Positions 8,230-15,548 of a stretch of 27,802 bases of DNA are shown one piece after another. Where the stretch lies: the NCBI GenBank assembly GCA_034431765.1, contig DAOUDD010000219.1:1-27802 (forward strand), written 5' to 3'. The position numbers were made by a program, and so were the translations under genes. The stretch's first letter is position 1. Each line of letters starts with the position of its first letter. A model generated the notes under the pieces. That model ran no database searches. It was given only the letters and a program-made list of their open reading frames with translations, and was not told where the DNA came from. This DNA is from DASYAN01 sp034431765. Lineage in GTDB: Bacteria; Chloroflexota; Ktedonobacteria; Ktedonobacterales; Ktedonobacteraceae.

Positions 8230-9291
8230 TTACACGCCAGCTTGCTTCTCAACCTGTTGCAATTTCTTCAGATCTTCAGCGATAGCGCTTGCAACACCGC
8301 TCGCGGCTGTCTGACGTGCCACGCGTAGAGCATTTTTGATCGCTTTGGCATTTGAGCGTCCATGCGCAATAATTGCCGAGCCGTTGACACCTAGTAGAGG
8401 AATGCCGCCATATTCTGCATAGTCGATGCGCTTGAACACCTTGCGTAAGCCTGGTTTGAGGACTGCGGCAGCCAGCTTGTTGGGAAGCGAGCTTGTCATC
8501 TGCTCACGAATCATACCTAGCATCGCCTCGGCCAGGCCTTCGCTCAGTTTGAGCACGACATTCCCCACGAAGCCATCACAGACAACAACGTCTGTCTCAC
8601 CGGCGAAGATGTCACGTCCTTCCACATTGCCTGCGAAATGAATACCCATTGTTTGCGAGTTAGCCTTGAGCAGCTTATGCGTCTCCACCACGAGCTGATT
8701 CCCCTTGCTCTCCTCTTCGCCGTTTGCCAGGAGGCCAACACGTGGTGAAGGCGTATTCATGATGCGTTCCATATAAATAGAGCCCATGAGCGCGAACTGT
8801 TGCAGGTACTCAGGTTTACAGTCGGTATTGGCTCCCAGGTCGATAACCAGACAGGGGCCTTTTGCCGTAGGAATAATGCCACCAAGCGCGGCACGTTCAA
8901 CTCCTGGCAGGCGTTTGAGTGTGAGGAGCGAAGCTGCCATCATTGCACCACTGTTTCCGGCTGAGACGGCTCCTAGTGCTTTACCATCACGCACAAGTTG
9001 TAGCGCAAGTGTGATGGATGAGTTCTTTTTTGTACGGACAGCCATCGCGGGATGCTCATCCATTTCGATGGCCTCATCAGTGTGGATGATAGGAAGATCA
9101 AGACCGGTAGTATCATGTTTAGCGAGTTCGGCCTGAATCGCCTCTTCGCGACCAACCAGGTAGATCCCAATGCTGTATTCGCGTGCCGCTTGCACCGCGC
9201 CAGATACGATTTCAGCGGGGGCGTGATCACCCCCCATTGCATCCAGCGCGACGCGAACTGTATGTGTGAGAGCCTGCTCGGAAGCGCTCAT
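8230..9291 (-). CDS. plsX: phosphate acyltransferase PlsX
   Basis: PlsX makes acyl-phosphate from acyl-ACP, the first step of the PlsX/PlsY route to phospholipids, working at the inner face of the membrane. The 353-residue length fits the family. Signature stretches are LDAMGGDHAP (residues 16-25), SAGNSGAMM (110-118), IDLGANTD and CDGFVGNVVLK, followed by YGGIPLLGVNG near the C-terminus. The ATG at 9291 overlaps the stop of the response regulator (ATGA, 9291-9288), with GGGGAG just upstream, so the two are translationally coupled. The usual neighbours fapR, fabD, fabH or acpP are not here; the partner is a lone response regulator. Confidence 0.95.
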   Translation of the reverse strand: MSASEQALTHTVRVALDAMGGDHAPAEIVSGAVQAAREYSIGIYLVGREEAIQAELAKHDTTGLDLPIIHTDEAIEMDEHPAMAVRTKKNSSITLALQLVRDGKALGAVSAGNSGAMMAASLLTLKRLPGVERAALGGIIPTAKGPCLVIDLGANTDCKPEYLQQFALMGSIYMERIMNTPSPRVGLLANGEEESKGNQLVVETHKLLKANSQTMGIHFAGNVEGRDIFAGETDVVVCDGFVGNVVLKLSEGLAEAMLGMIREQMTSSLPNKLAAAVLKPGLRKVFKRIDYAEYGGIPLLGVNGSAIIAHGRSNAKAIKNALRVARQTAASGVASAIAEDLKKLQQVEKQAGV

Positions 9292-9674
9292 ACTTTTCTC
9301 CCCTCAGGTTCTCCGATAGTTTCTTTCACCAGTTCGACCAGCTTATCCAGATCGAAGGGTTTGTAGACGATATGGACGACGCCAGCTTCACGGAACTCTT
9401 TCTCTTCATTTGCTGCGCCAAGAAATGCTGTGACAACGATGACCGGAATCTGGTGATCAACGCCCATCGACATCAGTCTGAGTTCGTCACGGCCATCCAG
9501 GTAGGGCATCATCAGGTCCAGCAAGACGAGGTCCGGCTGGTGCTCACGAACCGCATCGTAGAAGCGCAGGCTTTGCGTCGTCATAAAGGTTTCATATCCT
9601 TCGTCGGCTAGCGCCTCGGTTAGTAGATCGGCAATCGTGGGATCATCGTCCATTATCAATATTTTTTTTGCCAT
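9288..9674 (-). CDS. single-domain response regulator
   Basis: This 128-residue protein is a stand-alone receiver domain. The acidic pocket is D9-D10-D11, the phosphoacceptor is D53 (LLDLMMP), the switch threonine is T82 (VVTAF) and the conserved lysine is K105 (YKPFD). There is no output domain, so it would act through protein contacts or phosphotransfer. No intact histidine kinase lies in the window; the broken kinase at 10530-11100 is on the same strand upstream but separated by another gene. It is the first gene of an operon with plsX, joined by a four-base overlap. The ATG at 9674 has an AGGGG about 12 bases upstream. Confidence 0.92.
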   Translation of the reverse strand: MAKKILIMDDDPTIADLLTEALADEGYETFMTTQSLRFYDAVREHQPDLVLLDLMMPYLDGRDELRLMSMGVDHQIPVIVVTAFLGAANEEKEFREAGVVHIVYKPFDLDKLVELVKETIGEPEGRKV

Positions 9675-9761
9675 AGAAGCACCATCCCCTCATCTCAAAT
9701 ATGGGTAGCCCCGCTTCAATACAAGGAATAGGAGGGGGTCACCCTGCACAAGTACATAGCT

Positions 9762-9770
9762 ATTATAACA
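9762..9770 (-). promoter_or_regulatory. extended -10 promoter of the response regulator-plsX operon
   Basis: On the minus strand the sequence reads TGTTATAAT: a perfect TATAAT with the TGn extension. No good -35 box lies at the right distance, which is usual for extended -10 promoters. The start would be near 9755, about 80 bases before the response regulator ATG. Confidence 0.6.
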
Positions 9771-9947
9771 CTCTCGTGTACAATATCTACGTTCAGCATT
9801 TGTAAAAAACGAAAAATACTACTAACCTTTCCTATTGTGCGCGCTTTCGTTGAAAGATGAGTATATGGGAGAGCGGAGTCCAACGTATAGGTAGTAGATA
9901 GATGTTATAGAGTGTTAGAGATACTATCAGGAAGGATGAGATAGAGT

Positions 9948-10439
9948 ATGGACAACACAGAGAATAAAGCAGATACACCCTCTCAGTTACACGCTGAACA
10001 TAGTTCTTCACCCGTTGATAACGCTATGAGTAGTAGTAGAGATCTGGGAACGGCGGGCGGTGGTTCGATTCCGGCTGGTGGTGTAGGAAACTCGCCAGGA
10101 GGAATTATCACCAGCGATAGTTCGGTGAATGGCACTTCATCTTCAGGAGCGGTGCCTGGGCAGGGTGCGACACGGGATCGGGGAAGTGAGACGAGCACAG
10201 ATATGCAGGAGCAGGTGCCAGAGACACAGCGTCAGGGTGGAGGTGGTGCTCGCAGTGTGATTGATCGCACTGCACAGAGCAGTATTGGTGGGCGTAGTCC
10301 TGGACAGCCGCAAACTGCTATGGGTGATCAGGATGCCGTTGCAGGACGAAAAGAAGCCACACGTGATTTTGGCGTTGGTGTCGATCCAATGACCTCGCGT
10401 GCTCCAGATAAGGTGAACCAGCAACACGACAAACAGTAA
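9948..10439 (+). CDS. disordered Gly/Ser/Gln-rich hypothetical protein, 163 aa
   Basis: I do not recognise it. It is low in hydrophobic residues and rich in Gly, Ser, Thr, Gln and Asp, with no signal peptide, membrane segment or cysteine, so it is likely unfolded in isolation. Runs such as GGGS, GGVGNSPGG and RQGGGGARS stand out. The ATG at 9948 follows AGGAAGGA by 11 bases, which supports real translation. It is flanked by spacers and probably monocistronic; a weak five-base hairpin (AGGGC/GCCCT, 10446-10460) lies just behind the stop. A role in stress or as a coat or matrix protein is possible, but nothing shows it. Confidence 0.6.
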   Translation: MDNTENKADTPSQLHAEHSSSPVDNAMSSSRDLGTAGGGSIPAGGVGNSPGGIITSDSSVNGTSSSGAVPGQGATRDRGSETSTDMQEQVPETQRQGGGGARSVIDRTAQSSIGGRSPGQPQTAMGDQDAVAGRKEATRDFGVGVDPMTSRAPDKVNQQHDKQ

Positions 10440-10529
10440 GCTTAAAGGGCCTTATGCCCTATTTGTTACAGCTCTACCAGAGAATGGCAGCCAATCCCTT
10501 TTTGTTTAGACGCCTGCCTGAAGAGGGCT

Positions 10530-11100
10530 TCATGGTGCGAGAGGAAGTGCAATATAGAATGTACTTCCTTCACCAGGTATGCCGCTACTTTCAATCCAGA
10601 TAATCCCGTGCATGGCTTCAGTGAGCTGATGACAGAGGTAGAGACCTAATCCTGTACTGCGTTGAGAACTGGTAAGCGATGTGCGTTGTTGCAAGTGTCT
10701 CTATTCCCTTTAAGTGGAAATGATAGTACTCATCCCCCTCTAACAAATTTTCCCGTTCTTCTCGAAGAAATTTCTCTAATTCCTCCTTACTCGAAAAGAT
10801 AGTGCTCTCTTGCTTGTAAGAGCGAAATGTCTTGATAAGGGGGAGAGTAGACTTATTAGGAGGAGGTGACTGATTGCTATTTCCTTCGACGTGAAATTCC
10901 TTCACCAGTTCTTTTGTTTACTAAAAAGTGTGAGTAGATCAAGAAATTCACTTTTCTCTTCTGTTGTATATTTGGGGTTATAGCAGACGAGCATGCCCAG
11001 AAGATTATCTGTATCATTGTCGAGAAGCACTTACTTGCATGATACGGCGCTCTTTTCCGCTCCCTTCGCTTAAGGGGGTAGGAGATTGGGAAGCCGAGAA
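10530..11100 (-). pseudogene. degraded sensor histidine kinase (GAF and HATPase remnants)
   Basis: Minus-strand protein fragments lie in three frames. At 10530 to about 10690 the end of an HATPase domain can be read: SQRSTGLGLYLCHQL (G2 box) followed by GEGSTFYIALPL and a stop at 10530. At 11030-10902 a piece reads LLGMLVCYNPKYTTEEKSEF, which resembles the end of a GAF domain. The stretch 10905-10618 is an open frame of 95 codons that overlaps both. Another short coding-like piece lies at about 11014-11100. There is no ATG with a ribosome binding site, and stops and frame changes separate the pieces, so I call it a pseudogene. The HATPase part is clear; the GAF assignment is weaker. Confidence 0.6.
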
Positions 11101-11135
11101 TGAAGCGACCTATGATTCTAGAAACACCTTAACTG

Positions 11136-11144
11136 TGCTATAAT
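11136..11144 (+). promoter_or_regulatory. extended -10 promoter of pepF
   Basis: TGCTATAAT combines a perfect TATAAT (11139-11144) with the TGn extension; the -35 region is poor. The start would be near 11151, about 33 bases before the TTG of pepF. Confidence 0.6.
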
Positions 11145-11183
11145 ACATGCTACAGCAATATCTGAAGAAGAGGAGAATCTACT

Positions 11184-13001
11184 TTGACTACAACACGTTC
11201 ACTTCCGCACTGGGATATGAGTGACGTTTATCCCGGTCTGCAATCGCCCGAATTTAGCCAGGATTTTGCCAGCGTCGTACAGGAGATAGAGAATCTTGAG
11301 CAAGTTTTCCAGAAGTATCAAATTGGGCAGCAGACACAGCTTACGGTTGACGAGAGCCTTGTACAAGTGTTTGAAACGGTCATAGAGCGTTACAACGCTG
11401 TATTAGAGCGTGTGAGAACGTTAGTTGTATATATCAACTGTTTCGTCGCCACAAATTCGCGTGATGATATTGCGCAGGCACGTTTAAGCGAGATACAGAA
11501 GCATCAAGTTCTACTCTATCAACTGAGTACTCGTTTTACCGCGTGGATTGGTTCGCTAGATGTGGAGAGGTTAATCTCTCGTTCAGAAGTTGCGCGCGCT
11601 CATAGTCATATCCTGCACGTAGCGAAAGAGCAAGCACAACACCTGATGTCTCCCCAGGAAGAGGCGCTGGCGGCTGAACTGAATGTCGTTGCAGGCTCTG
11701 CATGGACAAAACTCCACAACAATATGACCTCACAACTTACGGTGGAGCTTGAGGTGCAAGGGCAGGTGCAGAGCTTGCCAATGAGCGCTGTGCGCAATCT
11801 GGCGTACGAAGGGGATCGTGATCTACGCCGTCGTGCTTATGACGCTGAGCTAGCCGGTTGGCAACGTGTCGCTGTACCACTGGCAGCAGCGCTTAATAGT
11901 ATCAAGGGCGAAGTGAACATAATAACAGCTCACCGCCATTGGGAGTCACCACTTGCGGCCTCTCTATTCGGAAACAGCATTGATCAAGAGACATTGGACA
12001 GCATGTTTAGCGCCGCACGAGCTGCATTTCCCGACTTCCGCCGTTATTTTGCTGCAAAGGCACGCGCACTCTCTCTCCCACGCCTGGCATGGTATGATCT
12101 TTTCGCACCACTAGGAGGGCAGCAGCAGACGTGGCAATTTGCTGATGCATCGGCCTTTATTATAGAGCAATTTGGAACGTATTCATCGCGGCTCGCAGAC
12201 TTTGCTGCGCGTGCCTTTCGCGAACAGTGGATCGATGCGGAACCACGTGCAGGCAAGCGTGATGGGGCATATTGTACAGGTCTGCGCAAAGATGAGTCTC
12301 GTGTCTTTGCCAACTATAAGCCTGCCTTTGGTGGTCTCAGCACGCTTGCACATGAGCTGGGTCATGCCTATCACAATCTGAACCTGGCCTCGCGCACGCC
12401 GTTGCAGCGCACTCTTCCTATGACATTGGCAGAGACAGCCAGTATCTTCTGTGAGACTATTATTCGCCAGGCAGCGCTACGCAAAGCCAATCGTGCGGAG
12501 CAGATTGCGATTCTGGAGGCCTCGCTGCAAGGTTCATCACAGGTTGTCGTCGATATTCTGAGCCGCTTCCTCTTTGAAGAACGTCTCTTCCAGAGGCGCA
12601 AAGAGCGTGAACTTTCGGTGCAAGAACTCAACATGCTTATGCTTGAAGCACAGCGCGAAACGTACGGAGATGGCCTGAATGAGCAGGTGCTCCATCCCTA
12701 CATGTGGGCAGTCAAGCCTCATTACTATAGCACGGGACGTTCATTCTATAATTATCCTTACATGTTTGGCTTACTCTTCGGGTTGGGACTCTATGCACGC
12801 TACCAGCAAGATCAGGAGACATTCAAACAGGGCTATGACGATCTCCTCTCCTCAACGGGCCTTGCGGATGCTGCAACACTCGCTGCGCGCTTCAATATCG
12901 ACTTGCGCTCAGAAGCCTTCTGGACTGCTAGCCTGGATATTGTACGCCAGGACATTGCACTCTTTGAGGAGCTGATACAGCAAGAAAGTGTTCAGCTCTA
13001 A
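11184..13001 (+). CDS. pepF: M3 family oligoendopeptidase F
   Basis: This 605-residue zinc peptidase has the usual length of PepF. The zinc site is H390-E-L-G-H394, and the third ligand is E417 in LAETASIFCE. The N-terminal half is the helical lid, and the C-terminal part carries the family stretch WAVKPHYYSTGRSFYNYPY that lines the substrate cleft. It cleaves short peptides in the cytoplasm. The start is TTG at 11184, with AGGAG eight bases upstream; no ATG lies at a usable distance before W10-D-M. The downstream GNAT gene begins 31 bases after the stop, so the two may share a transcript. Confidence 0.93.
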   Translation: MTTTRSLPHWDMSDVYPGLQSPEFSQDFASVVQEIENLEQVFQKYQIGQQTQLTVDESLVQVFETVIERYNAVLERVRTLVVYINCFVATNSRDDIAQARLSEIQKHQVLLYQLSTRFTAWIGSLDVERLISRSEVARAHSHILHVAKEQAQHLMSPQEEALAAELNVVAGSAWTKLHNNMTSQLTVELEVQGQVQSLPMSAVRNLAYEGDRDLRRRAYDAELAGWQRVAVPLAAALNSIKGEVNIITAHRHWESPLAASLFGNSIDQETLDSMFSAARAAFPDFRRYFAAKARALSLPRLAWYDLFAPLGGQQQTWQFADASAFIIEQFGTYSSRLADFAARAFREQWIDAEPRAGKRDGAYCTGLRKDESRVFANYKPAFGGLSTLAHELGHAYHNLNLASRTPLQRTLPMTLAETASIFCETIIRQAALRKANRAEQIAILEASLQGSSQVVVDILSRFLFEERLFQRRKERELSVQELNMLMLEAQRETYGDGLNEQVLHPYMWAVKPHYYSTGRSFYNYPYMFGLLFGLGLYARYQQDQETFKQGYDDLLSSTGLADAATLAARFNIDLRSEAFWTASLDIVRQDIALFEELIQQESVQL

Positions 13002-13032
13002 TGGGTCTTGTACTTTTTGAAGGACAAATACT

Positions 13033-13590
13033 ATGTTTACCTGTAACTTGGGAGATGGCCTCGAACTGCGTATGCTTGAAATGCGTCATGCTCCTGAATT
13101 ACTGGAATTTGTGAGTAAGAATCGCTCCTATCTCGGCTCATGGTTAGATTGGGGCCATACTATGATAACAGTAGAAGATGCTCAGCATTTTATCAGACGC
13201 GGCATTACACGTTTTGCTGAGGATGGTCTGCCCCGCATAGGTATCTGGCTTCATGGTCAGATGGTTGGAGGCGTGCTCTTCTTTCCCATTGAGCCGGAAG
13301 TTCGAGCAACTGAAATTGGCTACTGGCTGGGTCAGGAGGTAGAAGGGCGCGGCGTCATGACACGAACGCTACTACGCGTGCTCCAATTTGTCTTCGAGGA
13401 TTTGCAACTGAATCGAGTGGGTTTGCAGGCAGAAGTTGACAATACCCGTTCCAGAGCCCTTGCTGAACGGTTAGGATTTACCTTTGAGGGCGTTCGTCGG
13501 CAAACCTGGATACATGACGAGAGGCTGGTCGATATGGCTGGTTACTCGTTACTGGCAAGCGAGTGGCGGCGTCGAAAAGCCCAATTGTAG
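13033..13590 (+). CDS. RimJ/RimL-type GNAT N-acetyltransferase
   Basis: This 185-residue protein belongs to the group that acetylates the N-terminus of ribosomal proteins or other amines (RimL, YdaF). It shows RNRSYLGSWLDW-type sequence near residue 30, the acetyl-CoA loop QEVEGRGVMT (about residues 102-111) and NTRSRALAERLGFTFEG near the C-terminus, the usual order for the family. The ATG at 13033 follows AAGGA by about nine bases, and the gene lies 31 bases behind pepF. Its 3' end overlaps the end of a convergent gene (13542-13814). The substrate cannot be read from the sequence. Confidence 0.88.
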   Translation: MFTCNLGDGLELRMLEMRHAPELLEFVSKNRSYLGSWLDWGHTMITVEDAQHFIRRGITRFAEDGLPRIGIWLHGQMVGGVLFFPIEPEVRATEIGYWLGQEVEGRGVMTRTLLRVLQFVFEDLQLNRVGLQAEVDNTRSRALAERLGFTFEGVRRQTWIHDERLVDMAGYSLLASEWRRRKAQL

Positions 13591-13814
13591 CAGTGTAAAG
13601 AAACGGAAAGATATACGAATGATGTGCACTCCTGTCGAGTTAGTTCAGAACTTCTTAAACTCATGTTAAAAGAGCTGCTTTGTGTTCCGCCATAAAAGAT
13701 AAGAAACCAGCCCGACAATACTACCGTCCCACCGAAGATAAGAAAGTTGCGTACGAGTTTTGGGGCATCGAGTCCATAGTCTGCTTTCTTAATCACTATT
13801 GTTTGCTGTACCAT
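13542..13814 (-). CDS. small membrane protein, probably truncated N-terminus of a methyltransferase
   Basis: The 90-residue frame starts at the ATG at 13814, which has AGGAG eight bases upstream. Residues about 10-20 read KKADYGLDAPKLVRN, followed by one membrane segment (FLIFGGTVVLSGWFLIFY). From memory, a DYGxDAP motif next to hydrophobic segments opens a group of membrane-attached SAM methyltransferases. Here the frame loses such character after GGT and ends in 40 residues of poor sequence that run over the 3' end of the GNAT gene. I therefore suspect a decayed or truncated gene; a genuine small membrane protein is the alternative. Confidence 0.45.
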   Translation of the reverse strand: MVQQTIVIKKADYGLDAPKLVRNFLIFGGTVVLSGWFLIFYGGTQSSSFNMSLRSSELTRQECTSFVYLSVSLHCYNWAFRRRHSLASNE

Positions 13815-13958
13815 TTTCCGGTTCTCCTGATGCTCTGACATCTTTTGAAATATAGATGAATATACCATAGAAAGATAAGACAGCTTGTGTAATCCTTCTA
13901 CTACCTATGAAGAAGCCTGCAATTGTACCCGGATAGCTTCTTGCTTATGATAGACACA

Positions 13959-13967
13959 TGATACAAT
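13959..13967 (+). promoter_or_regulatory. extended -10 promoter of the larA-like gene
   Basis: TGATACAAT is a one-mismatch -10 box with the TGn extension. A TTGCTT at 13941-13946 could be the -35 box, with a short spacing of 15. The same ten bases (ATGATACAAT) recur at 17772-17781 ahead of the CCA-type gene. Confidence 0.45.
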
Positions 13968-14012
13968 AAACAGGGTAAAAGAGAAATCTTTCAGCGTATA
14001 GAGGCTATACTT

Positions 14013-15284
14013 ATGCTCTACGGGACAGGCTCTACCAACCAGACAGTCACGATTGACAATATACAGCGAGTATTGTCACAGGCTTTTACTGCGCTTTCGC
14101 TGTCAGACAAACGTGTGCTTATAATTATTCCTGATGGGACACGAACTGCGCCAATATCGCTGCTCTTTCGCCTTTTCTATGATCAGCTAGGACGGGATGT
14201 TGCGCGCCTGGACTACTTGATTGCCCTGGGCACCCATCCACCTATGTCTGAAGAGGCTGTCGCGTCTCTGGTTGGTGTCGAGTTAGAGGAGCGCCGCAAG
14301 CGCTATCCCAATGTAGACATTTTCAATCACGAGTGGTCTAATCCTGCTCACCTCTATAGGGCAGGGATAATTTCAGCTCAAGAGGCGAGCAGAATTACCG
14401 AAGGGATACTGGCCGAGGATGTGCCAGTGACGCTCAATCGCAAGATTTTGGAGTATGACCAGATAGTCATCTGTGGACCTGTTTTTCCTCACGAGGTAGC
14501 AGGCTTTTCTGGCGGAGCGAAGTATCTTTTCCCTGGCATTGCGGGGTCGGACATTATCAACTTCTCGCACTGGCTAGGTGCGCGTGTCACGAGCATGGCA
14601 ACCATTGGCGTGCAGGACACACTGGTACGCAGGATTATTCATCGCGCGGCAGAATTCGTGTCCTGCCCCTTGCTCTGTCTTGCCCTGGTGATGAAGGGAC
14701 ATGACTTACATGGTATCTACGCTGGCACGTATAGAGAGGCGTTTAGACGTGCTGCAGAGCTATCTGCCCAACTCAATATTGTGTACAAGCCGCATCCCTT
14801 CAGGAGCGTGCTTTCGCAGCCGGCTTTGCACTACGATGATCTGTGGACAGCGGCCAAGGCCATGTACAAGACGGAAGCGGTTGTCGCGGATGGCGGTGAA
14901 GTGATTATTTATGCTCCCCACATCAGCGAAGTCTCCTATACACATGGAGAGCTAATTGATTCCGTTGGCTACCATGTGCGCGACTATTTCCTCAAGCAGT
15001 GGCAGCGTTTTGAGCATGTCCCTGGGAGTATTCTTGCACACAGTACACATGTAAAGGGGACGGGGACGTACGATAGTGCAACAGGTATTGAGCAGCCACG
15101 TATCAGGGTCACTCTGGCAACGAGTATTTCTGAAGAGCGCTGTCAGCGTATCAATCTCGGCTACCGCAATTATCGTACGCTCGATTTAACGGATTGGCAG
15201 GGGCGCGAGGATGAGGGCCTTCTGTTTGTGCCAGATGCTGGTGAGGTACTCTACCGTCTCTCATTAAGAACCGTAAAAATGTAG
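14013..15284 (+). CDS. LarA-family (DUF2088) protein, nickel-pincer lactate racemase-like
   Basis: This 423-residue protein follows the two-domain LarA plan. The N-terminal domain has PDGTRTAP and ALGTHPPM. The cofactor region has H160, K170 (GFSGGAKYLFPG) and H186 (FSHW). In Lactobacillus LarA the matching residues are H174, K184 and H200, with the same spacing of 10 and 16, so the lysine that carries the nickel-pincer nucleotide and both histidines are kept. It should therefore use that cofactor and racemise or epimerise a 2-hydroxy acid; which acid is unknown. The cofactor genes larB, larC and larE are not in the window. The ATG at 14013 has no strong ribosome binding site, but GAGG lies about 10 bases upstream. 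Confidence 0.85.
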   Translation: MLYGTGSTNQTVTIDNIQRVLSQAFTALSLSDKRVLIIIPDGTRTAPISLLFRLFYDQLGRDVARLDYLIALGTHPPMSEEAVASLVGVELEERRKRYPNVDIFNHEWSNPAHLYRAGIISAQEASRITEGILAEDVPVTLNRKILEYDQIVICGPVFPHEVAGFSGGAKYLFPGIAGSDIINFSHWLGARVTSMATIGVQDTLVRRIIHRAAEFVSCPLLCLALVMKGHDLHGIYAGTYREAFRRAAELSAQLNIVYKPHPFRSVLSQPALHYDDLWTAAKAMYKTEAVVADGGEVIIYAPHISEVSYTHGELIDSVGYHVRDYFLKQWQRFEHVPGSILAHSTHVKGTGTYDSATGIEQPRIRVTLATSISEERCQRINLGYRNYRTLDLTDWQGREDEGLLFVPDAGEVLYRLSLRTVKM

Positions 15285-15321
15285 GACGCAAAATTTTGTA
15301 AGTAGGGAATAGGAATGATCT

Positions 15322-15474
15322 ATAGCCATAGGAGGGAAACCTGGCATCAATCATCCTGTTGCGCTGGGCGAGCTGTTTAACAATTCCCATGAATCGATGT
15401 CGCTGATAACGCAACGCCTGAGCGACTTTATCCGTGTTCATATTAACCAGAATGGAACGCTTGTACGTCCCTGA
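15322..15474 (+). pseudogene. possible gene remnant
   Basis: An open frame of 50 codons with protein-like composition (GKPGINHPVALGELFNN, then MSLITQRLSDFIRVHINQNG) ends at a stop at 15472-15474. It has no start codon at its 5' end, where a stop and then ATA precede it. It may be the surviving end of a lost gene between the larA-like gene and ppk. I do not recognise the family, and chance is not excluded. Confidence 0.3.
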
Positions 15475-15479
15475 CGGGT

Positions 15480-15509
15480 TTGTGAGCCTCTAGTTTCTCA
15501 TGATAGAAT
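15480..15509 (+). promoter_or_regulatory. promoter of ppk
   Basis: TTGTGA (15480-15485) and TAGAAT (15504-15509) lie 18 bases apart, with a TGn extension (TGA at 15501-15503) ahead of the -10 box. The start would be about 30 bases before the ppk ATG. Confidence 0.55.
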
Positions 15510-15548
15510 GAAAAGAGTAGGCGCTTTTTTTAGTGGGGATCAAGATAT

